From positions 806,001 through 870,000 of the forward strand of contig JAOYTL010000001.1 of assembly GCA_025846845.1 (NCBI GenBank): a stretch of DNA of 64,000 nucleotides. The letters are read 5' to 3'. Made by a program: the position numbers and the translations under genes. Positions within the stretch are counted from its first letter, which is position 1, and every line of letters begins with the position of its first letter. Below, one piece after another: positions 17,517 through 25,286 of the stretch. Source of the DNA: Alloboseaceae bacterium BT-24-1 (GTDB taxonomy: Bacteria; Pseudomonadota; Alphaproteobacteria; Rhizobiales; Beijerinckiaceae). The notes beneath the pieces are model-generated. The model worked only from the letters and a program-made list of their open reading frames with translations, was not told the origin of the DNA and searched no databases.

Positions 17517-19607
17517 TCACACCGCCTTGCGAATCCAGACCTTGTTGTCGTGGAAGGCGGCGCCGCCATAGGGCGCCGGGGAATCCGCGCCGGTGATGGT
17601 GTTGATGCCACGGCCACCGCGATGAGCACCGTTCGGCCAGATCGACTCGGCGATGACGACGCCGCGCACCAACCCGTCGAACAGCACGGCGTCGAGCTCG
17701 ACCGTGCCGCGCCGGTTGCCGACGGTGACATGATCACCCGCCGCGATACCGAGCGCGCCCGCATCGTCAGGGTGCAGCATCAGCGTCGGTGCACCCTCCT
17801 TCTTCCTGGCGGTCGGCGTTTCGGTGAAGCTCGAATTCAGGAAGTTGCGCGCCGGGCTGGTCGCGAGCCGGAACGGGTGCTCGTCATCGGCCTGCTCGAT
17901 CACGGCCCAGTGATCGGGCAGTGAGGGCAGCGCCTCATGCGGGCCGACCAGGCCGGCATTGCTGTTCGGGACCTTGGTCCAGTCCGGCTTGAAGCGGAAC
18001 TTGCCGTCGCGCCAGCCAAAGCCGTTGAGATAATGTGCCGTCTCGAAATCCGGCTGCACGTCAATGAAATCATTGGCGACCAACTCTTCGAGCGTGCCGC
18101 GGCCGGTTTCCTGCAAGGTCCAGTCGACGATCTCGCGGGGCGTCATCGTAAAGCCGCGATGCTCGGCGCCGAGACGCTGCGACAGGGCGCAGATCACCTC
18201 ATGGTTCGAGCGGCATTCGCCCGGCGGGTCGACGAGCTTGCCGCCCCACATGATGTGCTGGTGGCCGCCCCCTTGGTAGAGGTCGTCATGTTCCATGAAT
18301 TGCGTCGCCGGCAGCACGATGTCGGCCATCAGCGCGGTCTCGGTCATGAACTGCTCGTGCACGACGGTGAAGAGGTCGTCGCGGGCAAAGCCGCGCTTCA
18401 CCAGCTCCTGCTCGGGCGCGACCGTCACCGGATTGGTGTTCTGGATGAACAGCGCCTTGACCGGCCCGCCCTGGCGCAACGCGTCGGGATCTCCGGTCAG
18501 CACGCGGCCGATCTGCGACTGGTCGAGCTGGCGGACATTGCGATCGATCTTGTCGAGCCCCTCGATCAGGCCCTTGCGCCATTTGTAGATGCCGCTGTTC
18601 GAGTGGAAGGCTCCCCCGCCCTCATGCTGCCAGGCGCCGGTCACGGTCGGGATGCAGGAGGCGGCGTGGATGTTGACCGCGCCGTTGCGCTGACGGGCAA
18701 AGCCATAGCCGAGCCGGAAGAAGCTCTTCTTGCGGGTCCCGACGAGGGTGGCGAATTCCTCGATCTCGGCGACTGAGAGGCCGGTGATCGCAGCCGCCCA
18801 TTCCGGCGTGCGGATCGCAAGATGCGCTTCGAGCTCGTCCGGCGCATCGGCGAAGCGCGCGAGATAGTCGCGGTCGGCATGGCCGTCACGGAACAGCACA
18901 TGCATCACGGCGCAGGCGAGCGCGCCATCCGTGCCGGGCTTGAGCACGAGCGCCAAATCGGCCTGGTCGAGCGTCGCATTGCGGTAGATGTCGATGGCGA
19001 CGATCTTGGCGCCGCGCTCCTTTCGCGCCTTGATGGCGTGATGCATGACATTGACCTGGGTGTGCACGGCATTGGTGCCCCAGATCACGACGCAATCCGA
19101 CTTGGCCATCTCGCGCGGGTCGGGCCCGGCGAGCTTGCCGGTGCCGGCGATGAAGCCGGTCCAGGCGATGGTGGTGCAGATCGTCGAATACTGGCCGGAA
19201 TAGCGCTTGGCATGGCGTAGCCGGTTGATGCCGTCACGCATCACCAGCCCCATCGTGCCGGCATAGTAATAGGGCCAGACGGCCTCGGCGCCGTGCTCGG
19301 CCTCGATCGCCAGGAAGCGGCTTGCGATCTCGTCCAGCGCCTCGTCCCAGGAGATGCGCTCGAAGGCGCCCGAGCCCTTCGGCCCGACGCGCCGTAGCGG
19401 ATGGAGCAGCCGGTCCGGATGATGGATGCGCTCGGCGTAGCGGGCGACCTTCGCGCAGATCACGCCATCGGTGTAGCTCTGGCGCTTGTTGCCGCGGACC
19501 CGGCCGATCGTCCTGCCGTCGATGACCTCGACCTCGAGCGAACAGGCCGAGGGGCAGTCATGCGGGCAGACCGAGGGCAGGCGCGCGATGCGGGGAAGCT
19601 CTGTCAT
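17517..19607 (-). CDS. molybdopterin-dependent oxidoreductase (bis-MGD, DMSO reductase superfamily)
   Basis: A 696-residue single-subunit-type oxidoreductase. Cys14, Cys18, Cys22 and Cys51 form the N-terminal [4Fe-4S] site. The molybdopterin domains follow, with the FIQNTNPVTVAPEQ and TETALMADIVLPATQFMEHDD stretches typical of the family, and the C-terminal dinucleotide-binding domain carries GDHVTVGNRRG. No Tat signal is visible, so the enzyme is probably cytoplasmic. No partner subunit is adjacent, and the substrate cannot be inferred. Its cofactor metal would come from the ModABC system about 21 kb away in the window. Confidence 0.88.
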   Translation of the reverse strand: MTELPRIARLPSVCPHDCPSACSLEVEVIDGRTIGRVRGNKRQSYTDGVICAKVARYAERIHHPDRLLHPLRRVGPKGSGAFERISWDEALDEIASRFLAIEAEHGAEAVWPYYYAGTMGLVMRDGINRLRHAKRYSGQYSTICTTIAWTGFIAGTGKLAGPDPREMAKSDCVVIWGTNAVHTQVNVMHHAIKARKERGAKIVAIDIYRNATLDQADLALVLKPGTDGALACAVMHVLFRDGHADRDYLARFADAPDELEAHLAIRTPEWAAAITGLSVAEIEEFATLVGTRKKSFFRLGYGFARQRNGAVNIHAASCIPTVTGAWQHEGGGAFHSNSGIYKWRKGLIEGLDKIDRNVRQLDQSQIGRVLTGDPDALRQGGPVKALFIQNTNPVTVAPEQELVKRGFARDDLFTVVHEQFMTETALMADIVLPATQFMEHDDLYQGGGHQHIMWGGKLVDPPGECRSNHEVICALSQRLGAEHRGFTMTPREIVDWTLQETGRGTLEELVANDFIDVQPDFETAHYLNGFGWRDGKFRFKPDWTKVPNSNAGLVGPHEALPSLPDHWAVIEQADDEHPFRLATSPARNFLNSSFTETPTARKKEGAPTLMLHPDDAGALGIAAGDHVTVGNRRGTVELDAVLFDGLVRGVVIAESIWPNGAHRGGRGINTITGADSPAPYGGAAFHDNKVWIRKAV

Positions 19608-19833
19608 GCTCCCTTCCTAGAACAGGTCCAGTGTCCACGGAAGCGGGGTGGTTGCATTGCCAGCCTGCAACCGGGCAAGGTGCCGATATCCGGCGGCTGG
19701 GGATTCGGCCGGGCCATCAGCCATACGAGCAGCGTTGTCGCAGGCAGCCGCTCGTCAACTCCGGGTTAAGACTAATGATTCAATTTGCAGATATCCGAGT
19801 AGTCCAAGGCGCTCGCGCGCCGGAGTTTTGACG

Positions 19834-20658
19834 ATGCGTTGCGTTGCGTTCCTTGCCGGCCTTGCGGCCGCCTGTCTTTCCCTGGCGCAGACCGCCCCGG
19901 CGAAGGCACAATCCTCGCAGTACAGCCAGTACACCTCGCCTGAATCGGTACAGAACTGGCACCTGACGCTCGGCGCCGGCCTGCGCTACCAGCCCGACTA
20001 TATCGGCTCGAACGACTACGTCTTCCGGCCGAGGCCGATCATCTCGCTGGGCCGCGGTACCAAGAGCACCTGGTGGACCTCCGAGGACGATGCGATCAGC
20101 ATCGGCTTCTTCTCGGGCCAGGCCTGGCGCGTCGGCTTCTCCGGCAATCTGCTCTGGGAGCGCAAGGCGGACACCAACGTGGCTCTGCGCGCCATGGGCG
20201 TGCCGGACACCAAGTTCGGCGCCGAGGCCGGCGCCTTCGTCGAATTCTACCCCACTTCGTGGATGCGAGCCCGTGTCGACCTGCGTCGCGGTATCGTCGC
20301 CCATGATGCGATGGTGGCCGAGGCCAAGGTCGACGTCTTCCAGCGCATCGGCGCCTGGTCGCTCGGCGTCGGCCCACGCATGACCATCGTCGGCTCCGAC
20401 TATATCCGCACCTATTTCGGCAGCACCGTCGCCGGCAATGGCGGCATCCTGCAGCGCTACAATGCCGGCGTGCACTCGGTCGGCGCGATCGCGCAGGCGA
20501 CCTATCACTGGTCGGACAAGCTGCAAACCACTGCCTATGTCGAGTACAAGCACCTGATGGGCGACGCGGCCAAGGCGCCGATCGTCAAGGCCTTCGGCGA
20601 TCGCGACTCCGTCACCTTCGGCATCTCGGCGAGCTACGCCTTCGACCTGGGGTTCTGA
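19834..20658 (+). CDS. MipA/OmpV-like outer membrane protein
   Basis: A 274-residue beta-barrel protein. Residues 1-27 form a signal peptide ending APAKAQ. The mature part opens with the family-like WHLTLGAGLRYQPDYIGSNDY and alternates hydrophobic strands to a C-terminal Phe (FDLGF), as outer membrane barrels do. GGAG precedes the ATG. MipA/OmpV members act as scaffolds for murein enzymes or as porin-like proteins; the role here is unknown. A hairpin terminator lies 22 bases after the stop. Confidence 0.85.
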   Translation: MRCVAFLAGLAAACLSLAQTAPAKAQSSQYSQYTSPESVQNWHLTLGAGLRYQPDYIGSNDYVFRPRPIISLGRGTKSTWWTSEDDAISIGFFSGQAWRVGFSGNLLWERKADTNVALRAMGVPDTKFGAEAGAFVEFYPTSWMRARVDLRRGIVAHDAMVAEAKVDVFQRIGAWSLGVGPRMTIVGSDYIRTYFGSTVAGNGGILQRYNAGVHSVGAIAQATYHWSDKLQTTAYVEYKHLMGDAAKAPIVKAFGDRDSVTFGISASYAFDLGF

Positions 20659-20680
20659 GACGCCTGGTCCGGCAAACGAA

Positions 20681-20711
20681 AAGGGCGGGTCCATCGGCCC
20701 CGCCCTTCTCA
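20681..20711. terminator. bidirectional-type hairpin terminator
   Basis: AAGGGCGGG (20681-20689) pairs perfectly with CCCGCCCTT (20699-20707) around a nine-base loop. It separates the convergent MipA-like gene and ndk, with A-rich sequence on one side and a short T-containing stretch on the other. Confidence 0.8.
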
Positions 20712-20733
20712 TTTCCAGGGACTGAAAGTCGGC

Positions 20734-21156
20734 TCAGCCGACGATCTCGTTGCCCGCGAAGAACTGCGCGATCTCGATCGCGGCCGTCTCCGGCGCATCC
20801 GAGCCATGCACGGTGTTCTCGCCGACCGACTGGGCGAAGAGCTTGCGGACGGTGCCCTCGGCAGCATTGGCCGGGTTGGTCGCGCCCATCACTTCGCGGT
20901 ACTTGGCGATCGCGTCCTCGCCCTCGAGGACCTGCACGACGACCGGGCCCGAGGTCATGAACTCGACGAGCTCGCCGAAGAAGGGGCGCTCGCTATGGAC
21001 GGCATAGAAGGTCTGCGCCTGGGCCGTGGTCATCTGGATGCGCTTCTGCGCGACGATGCGCAGGCCGGCCTTCTCGATGACCGCGTTGACCGCGCCGGTG
21101 AGATTGCGCTTCGTCGCGTCGGGCTTGAGAATGGAGAAGGTGCGCTGGACAGCCAT
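20734..21156 (-). CDS. ndk: nucleoside diphosphate kinase
   Basis: Balances nucleoside triphosphates by phosphate exchange through a histidine intermediate. The 140-residue length, the N-terminal TFSILKPDATKRNL and the active-site His117 in NTVHGSD are canonical. AAGGATAATAACG before the ATG gives a good ribosome site. It is convergent with the MipA-like gene across a terminator. Confidence 0.97.
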   Translation of the reverse strand: MAVQRTFSILKPDATKRNLTGAVNAVIEKAGLRIVAQKRIQMTTAQAQTFYAVHSERPFFGELVEFMTSGPVVVQVLEGEDAIAKYREVMGATNPANAAEGTVRKLFAQSVGENTVHGSDAPETAAIEIAQFFAGNEIVG

Positions 21157-21260
21157 CGTTATTATCCTTGCGGGAAAATCGGGGAATGCGGCGCGCTTAT
21201 AGCGATGCCCTCCCCAGCCCACAAGGCTGCGACGGTCTTGTCGGCGTACGATCCGCCGTT

Positions 21261-21347
21261 ATGATCCGCAACATGATCGCTGCGACCGCCCTCGTAGTCC
21301 TGATGTCGACGCACCTGGAAGGGTGTGCGGGATCGGCATTGCGCTAA
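21261..21347 (+). CDS. possible small lipoprotein (28 residues)
   Basis: A short frame too small for routine calling. The peptide has a positively charged start (MIRN), a hydrophobic run (MIAATALVVLM) and a Cys after LEG, giving an imperfect lipobox near residue 22, then six more residues. This resembles entericidin-type lipopeptides. No convincing ribosome site is seen and Glu at the -2 lipobox position is unusual, so it may be chance. It lies between ndk and the GNAT gene. Confidence 0.25.
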   Translation: MIRNMIAATALVVLMSTHLEGCAGSALR

Positions 21348-21434
21348 GCGCGCCGCGATCATCCCCCACAAACCCTGCCGCGGCGAGCAGGGTTCGATGG
21401 AATTCGGCTCTCCCGGTTGCCTCGGAGAGCACAG

Positions 21435-21977
21435 ATGACAGTTGGAAGAGCCGATCAACCCGATGAAGCGGAACAGCCGCCCAGCTCCAGCCGGCTGCTG
21501 ATCCGGGCGGCGCGCAGCGATGACCTGGAAGCGCTGACGGCGCTGGTCAACCTGCCGGGCTTTCGCGCCGGGACCTTGCGCCTGCCCTATCAACGGACCG
21601 AAGTGACGCGGCGCTGGCTGGAGGATCCGGATGCCGAGGGGCTCAACATCGTCGCACTCCGCGACGGCGGGCTGATCGGCCAGGCCGGCTTCGCGCGCTA
21701 TCGTGGCCGGCGGGCGCATGCCGGCTATATCGGCATCGGCGTGCATGACGATCATCACGGCACCGGCGTCGGCACGGCGCTGCTCGGCGAACTCGTCGAC
21801 GCCGCCGATAACTGGTTCGGCCTGAAGCGGCTCGAACTGACTGTTTATGCCGATAATGCGGCGGCGATCGCGCTCTACCGCAAGTTCGGCTTCGAACCGG
21901 AAGGGCTTCTGCGCGCCTACGCTTTCCGCGCCGGCGCCTATGTCGATGCGCTCACGATGGCGCGGCTGCGTGCCTGA
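21435..21977 (+). CDS. GNAT-family N-acetyltransferase
   Basis: A 180-residue acetyltransferase. The acetyl-CoA loop is visible as IGVHDDHHGTGVGTALLGEL (motif A) and the C-terminal YADNAAAIALYRKFGFEPEG is motif B; this is close to the PhnO/RimI-like 'YrkN' class that acts on amines. The ATG at 21435 has GGAGAG nine bases upstream; an in-frame TTG at 21417 is weaker. The substrate is unknown. It is followed three bases after its stop by the converging SEL1-like gene. Confidence 0.88.
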   Translation: MTVGRADQPDEAEQPPSSSRLLIRAARSDDLEALTALVNLPGFRAGTLRLPYQRTEVTRRWLEDPDAEGLNIVALRDGGLIGQAGFARYRGRRAHAGYIGIGVHDDHHGTGVGTALLGELVDAADNWFGLKRLELTVYADNAAAIALYRKFGFEPEGLLRAYAFRAGAYVDALTMARLRA

Positions 21978-21980
21978 ACC

Positions 21981-22250
21981 TCAGTGCCGGGTCAGGAAGC
22001 GACGCGCCTCGCGCAGTGCCTCGGCGACCTCGTCGCGGCTCATCTCCAGCGCCAGCTCGCTGCGATGGGTCGCGGCCCGGGCGCAGCCCTTGGCGAAAGC
22101 GACGTTAAACCAGGTCTGCGCGGCGACGAGGTCGACCGGGCCGGAACGGCCGGACGCATGCATCAGGCCCAGCTCGTAATAGGCGTCGGCGGAGGCTTCC
22201 ATCGGGATCGCCAGCGAGGCCGGGATCGCGCTCATTTCCATGCGTGCCAT
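21981..22250 (-). CDS. small SEL1/TPR-like repeat protein
   Basis: An 89-residue protein. Residues 20-60 read ADAYYELGLMHASGRSGPVD followed by LVAAQTWFNVAFAKG, matching one SEL1-like repeat (helix pair with conserved Gly and Ala). The C-terminus is a charged helix. Such proteins usually mediate protein contacts. The ATG at 22250 follows a GGGG-containing stretch; the frame extends upstream but into low-GC intergenic sequence. It is convergent with the GNAT gene. Confidence 0.7.
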   Translation of the reverse strand: MARMEMSAIPASLAIPMEASADAYYELGLMHASGRSGPVDLVAAQTWFNVAFAKGCARAATHRSELALEMSRDEVAEALREARRFLTRH

Positions 22251-22610
22251 GACAATAACCCCTGTTTTCCTTCGATACCGGCCCGTTTGGAGGCCGCGGC
22301 TTGTGAGGAGAGGTTCGTGCCGGGCGGTAAAAGACTCCGCTAAAATTCGAGATGAATCGAAGCTCAACGAGTCGCAAACGAGCGGTTAAATCAAGATTCG
22401 ATTCAGGCTCGCGCGTCGAATTTTTCAATGATTACAATTGGCTCTGGATTCGACCTCGGCGGAGGCGTCAACTCCATGTTCACCTTGCCCCAAGGTCATC
22501 GAAGCCGCGAAGGTCGCGCAAGATGGCATCTTGAAGCCGACGCAGGCTCGGATATAGTTTATATCTGAACCATATGGCGACGCAGATCGCCACAACCGAG
22601 GAGGAACGCC
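22251..22610. other. 360-base intergenic region
   Basis: No gene was found here. The left part is less GC-rich than its surroundings and probably holds the promoter of the SEL1-like gene on the reverse strand. The right part holds two palindromes ahead of the DUF2147 gene, listed separately. Confidence 0.6.
22519..22565. promoter_or_regulatory. two palindromes upstream of the DUF2147 gene
   Basis: CAAGATGGCATCTTG (22519-22533, 7-1-7) and GATATAGTTTATATC (22551-22565, 6-3-6) are both perfect inverted repeats. The second is AT-rich and overlaps a likely -10 region, 45 bases before the ATG at 22611. A regulator is not evident nearby. Confidence 0.4.
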
Positions 22611-22985
22611 ATGGCCATTCGCCTGACTATGACTGCCGCCGGCCTGCTGCTCGCTTTCGCCGCCCCCGCCTCGGCCCAGGACGTCACCGGCACCTGGCTG
22701 CGCGACACCGGCGCATCCAAAGTACGCTTCACCAAATGCGGCGAGGCGATGTGCGGCACGATCTCCTGGCTCAAGGACGCCAGCGGCCCGGCCAAGGTCG
22801 GCCAGCGCATCTTCTACGACATGAAGCCGGCAGCCGGTGGCAAATGGAGCGGCAGCGCCTTCAACCCCGAGGACGGCAAGACCTATTCCGGCACGATGAC
22901 GCTCTCGGGCGACACGCTGACCACCGCCGGTTGCGTGTTCGGCGGGATGATTTGCCGCTCGGTGAAGTGGTCGCGCAGCAACTGA
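22611..22985 (+). CDS. DUF2147-family periplasmic protein
   Basis: A 124-residue secreted protein with a signal peptide at residues 1-22 (AAPASAQ). The mature part shows the DUF2147 pattern: VTGTWLRDTGASKVRFTKCG, then CGTISWL and a C-terminal Cys pair (GCVFGGMICRS). The family forms a small beta-barrel of lipocalin-like fold, with unknown function. GAGGAGGAAC is a very strong ribosome site. It is convergent with a GST gene across a repeat element. Confidence 0.85.
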   Translation: MAIRLTMTAAGLLLAFAAPASAQDVTGTWLRDTGASKVRFTKCGEAMCGTISWLKDASGPAKVGQRIFYDMKPAAGGKWSGSAFNPEDGKTYSGTMTLSGDTLTTAGCVFGGMICRSVKWSRSN

Positions 22986-22997
22986 AACCAACCTGAC

Positions 22998-23090
22998 CGT
23001 CATGGTCGGGCTTGTCCCGACCACCCACGTCTTCCTTCGGGCAATGCGGTGTTCAAGACGTGGATGCTCGCCACAAGGGCGAGCATGACG
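22998..23090. repeat. two-hairpin intergenic repeat, copy A
   Basis: A 93-base unit between convergent genes, ending in CGTCAT and ATGACG. Its reverse complement matches copy B at 55571 in 85 of 93 positions by hand alignment. It holds two inverted repeats (ATGGTCGGG/CCCGACCA and ATGCTCGCC/GGCGAGCAT). Confidence 0.8.
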
Positions 23091-23106
23091 ACAGTGCCAC
23101 TTCCGA

Positions 23107-23814
23107 TCAGCGCGCCTTCTGGCCGAACAGAACAGCCTTCTCCTCGGGCGTGCTGATTCCCGCCGGATTGCGCAGCTCCTCGGCGACTTTGAGCCCGCGC
23201 TGGACCGCCGGGCGCGCCAGAACCGTATCGAGCCAGCGGCCGACATTCGGGAACTGCGTGATGTCCTGGCCCTGGCGCTCCCAGCCCCGGGCCCAGCCGA
23301 CGCAGGCCATGTCGGCGATCGAATAGTCGTCGCAGATGTAGTCGCGGCCTTCGAGGCGCCTGTTCAGCACGCCATAGAGCCGGTTCGCCTCGTTGGTGTA
23401 GCGGTCGATCGCATAGGGCACCTTCTCGGGCGCATAGATGCGAAAATGATGGGTCTGGCCGAGCATCGGGCCGAAGCCGCCCATCTGCCAGAACAGCCAC
23501 TCATCGACGGCGACACGGCCGCGCTCGTCCTTCGGATAGAACTGCTGAGTCTTGCGACCGAGATATTGCAGGATCGCGCCGGATTCGAAGACCGAGATCG
23601 GCTTGCCGTCCGGCCCGTCGGGATCGACGATCGCCGGCATCCGGTTGTTCGGCGAGATCGCCAGGAACTCCGGCTTGAACTGGTCGCCCTTGCCGATGTT
23701 CACCGGGATGATGGTGTAGGGTAGCCCGGTCTCCTCGAGCATGATGGTGACCTTCCAACCATTCGGCGTCGGCCAGTAGTGGAGATCGATCGGCTTGCCC
23801 TGCACTGCTGACAT
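23107..23814 (-). CDS. glutathione S-transferase (YfcG-like)
   Basis: A 235-residue GST of the Nu/YfcG type. It opens with IDLHYWPTPNGWKVTIMLEE, where Asn replaces the usual Ser/Tyr and is the family's disulfide-reductase feature. It keeps NNRMPAIVDPDGPDGKPISVFESGAI, the glutathione-binding turn, and GGFGPMLGQTHHFRIYAPE in the helical domain. The ATG at 23814 with AGGA upstream is preferred over one at 23853. Likely reaction: reduction of glutathione-linked disulfides. It is convergent with the DUF2147 gene. Confidence 0.92.
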   Translation of the reverse strand: MSAVQGKPIDLHYWPTPNGWKVTIMLEETGLPYTIIPVNIGKGDQFKPEFLAISPNNRMPAIVDPDGPDGKPISVFESGAILQYLGRKTQQFYPKDERGRVAVDEWLFWQMGGFGPMLGQTHHFRIYAPEKVPYAIDRYTNEANRLYGVLNRRLEGRDYICDDYSIADMACVGWARGWERQGQDITQFPNVGRWLDTVLARPAVQRGLKVAEELRNPAGISTPEEKAVLFGQKAR

Positions 23815-23927
23815 GTCCCAGTCCTCGCGGGTTGTTACGGGTCGCCGGGACATCTAGGTCTCGACCGGCACTCCTGTAAGAACCAGTCCCGCGCGCTCCA
23901 CGCGGACGCGGCATGCAGACTGCGCGG

Positions 23928-24410
23928 TCACAGCTCCAGCTTGAAGCCCTCATGGCTCTGGTCGAAGCCGAGACGCCGGTAGAAGCGGTGCGCCGCCTCG
24001 CGCGACTTGTTCGAGGTGAGCTCGACCAGGCCCGCACCGCTCTGGCGGGCAAACGCGACGGCATGAGCGACCATGGCCTCGCCGATGCGCCGGCCGCGCA
24101 GGGCGGGATCGACATGGACGCTTTCGAGCTTGGCGCGCTTGCGGCCGCGATTGATCAAGCCGGGGATCAGCGTGACCTGCAAGGTGCCGACCACCTTGCC
24201 ATCGAGCTTGGCAACGAAGAGCGTGTTGTGCGGACTGGCTGCGACCTCGTCGAAGGCGTCGAGATAAGACGGGTGGCTCGCCTCCGCCGCGATCTCCGCG
24301 TCGCTGCGCGACTGCTTGGCTGCGCCCTGCATGATCAGGGTGGCGATCCGCGCGGCATCCTCACGGTGCGCCGGACGAATCTGGATGATGTCATTGTCCA
24401 AAGTGATCAT
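23928..24410 (-). CDS. GNAT-family N-acetyltransferase
   Basis: A 160-residue acetyltransferase with motif A as VHVDPALRGRRIGEAMVAHA (about residues 100-120) and motif B as SNKSREAAHRFYRRLGFDQS. The ATG at 24410 is preferred; the frame upstream overlaps the preceding gene by 20 bases. It is the last gene of a four-gene run that starts with gatB. The substrate is unknown; it resembles small-amine acetyltransferases. Confidence 0.85.
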   Translation of the reverse strand: MITLDNDIIQIRPAHREDAARIATLIMQGAAKQSRSDAEIAAEASHPSYLDAFDEVAASPHNTLFVAKLDGKVVGTLQVTLIPGLINRGRKRAKLESVHVDPALRGRRIGEAMVAHAVAFARQSGAGLVELTSNKSREAAHRFYRRLGFDQSHEGFKLEL

Positions 24411-24783
24411 CGGTAAGCTTCTTCGTTTTGCTCGCAAAGTTAGGGCTTTGCGACTGTGGGGCGCTTCTCCAAGTTATAGTCTCAGTCTCGCTGATTGCCC
24501 TGCCGACATGTGTCATTTGATAGGCCGCGGAAGAAAGCGCCTCCGCAACGAGGCCTGACTTCACGAGGACATAGACGCTGTCGACCAGTACGTTAGCAAG
24601 GTTTCGCCTGCGTTCTCTGTGCACGATGCAGTCATGTGGATCAGCATGGCCGTCCGAGAGCACGATATTGCAGGTGGTGGCGTAGTATTGTCCGGAGTCA
24701 AATTGTTCCAGGAAGCCCGTGACGGGCCAAAAGTGAAGTAGGAACTGCCGTTCGCCGAAAGGGATCACGTCGTAGGCTTTCAT
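24391..24783 (-). CDS. orphan protein of unknown function, lower GC than its neighbours
   Basis: A 130-residue frame with no recognisable family. It starts MKAYDVIPFGERQFLLHFWP, has no signal peptide or membrane segment, and ends in a charged Lys/Gln tail. The ATG overlaps the TGA of the upstream GNAT gene (ATGA), and its end overlaps the next GNAT gene by 20 bases, so it sits tightly in an operon. Its codon choice is visibly poorer in GC third positions than the genes around it, which suggests recent acquisition or a weakly constrained gene. Reality of the gene is likely but not certain. Confidence 0.55.
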   Translation of the reverse strand: MKAYDVIPFGERQFLLHFWPVTGFLEQFDSGQYYATTCNIVLSDGHADPHDCIVHRERRRNLANVLVDSVYVLVKSGLVAEALSSAAYQMTHVGRAISETETITWRSAPQSQSPNFASKTKKLTDDHFGQ

Positions 24784-25286
24784 CCGACGAAAAGCCGCTT
24801 GGCCATGATTAGCGTGTTGGGCGTGTCCTCGCGCCCGTCGAAGCGGGCCTGGCGCTGCAGGAAGAAACCCATGCGCTCATAGAAGGCGATGGCGAGCTCG
24901 TTCTGGCTCTCGACCTCGAGCCGCGCCACCGGCGCGTCGGGAAAGCAGGCGAGCGCGACCTGCAGGAGCGTGCGCCCGATGCCCTCGCCCTGACGTGTCG
25001 GCGAGACATAGAGCCGCGTCAACATGGCGGCCCGGTCGGGCTCGTGCCGTGCGGAGGCGGTGCCGACGATCTCCTCGCCAAGCAGCGCGATCAGGAAGAC
25101 GCCGCTGTCGCGACCCAGCTGGGCCGAAAGCGCATCGAGCGAATGCCAGGCATTGGTGATCTCGGCGACACGTTGCCAGCCATAGATGCCGTCATAGGTG
25201 GCGTGCCAGGTCTCGACCAAAAGTCCGCGCACGGCCGGCAGATCGGCCGCAGTCGCGTCGCGGATGATGAGACCGGGTTGCGTCAC
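24780..25286 (-). CDS. GNAT-family N-acetyltransferase
   Basis: A 168-residue acetyltransferase starting at GTG. Motif A is LYVSPTRQGEGIGRTLLQVA and motif B VESQNELAIAFYERMGFFLQ. The GTG overlaps the gatB stop (GTGA), so it is translationally coupled to gatB. The substrate is unknown; RimI-like protein or amine acetylation is possible. Confidence 0.88.
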   Translation of the reverse strand: MTQPGLIIRDATAADLPAVRGLLVETWHATYDGIYGWQRVAEITNAWHSLDALSAQLGRDSGVFLIALLGEEIVGTASARHEPDRAAMLTRLYVSPTRQGEGIGRTLLQVALACFPDAPVARLEVESQNELAIAFYERMGFFLQRQARFDGREDTPNTLIMAKRLFVG

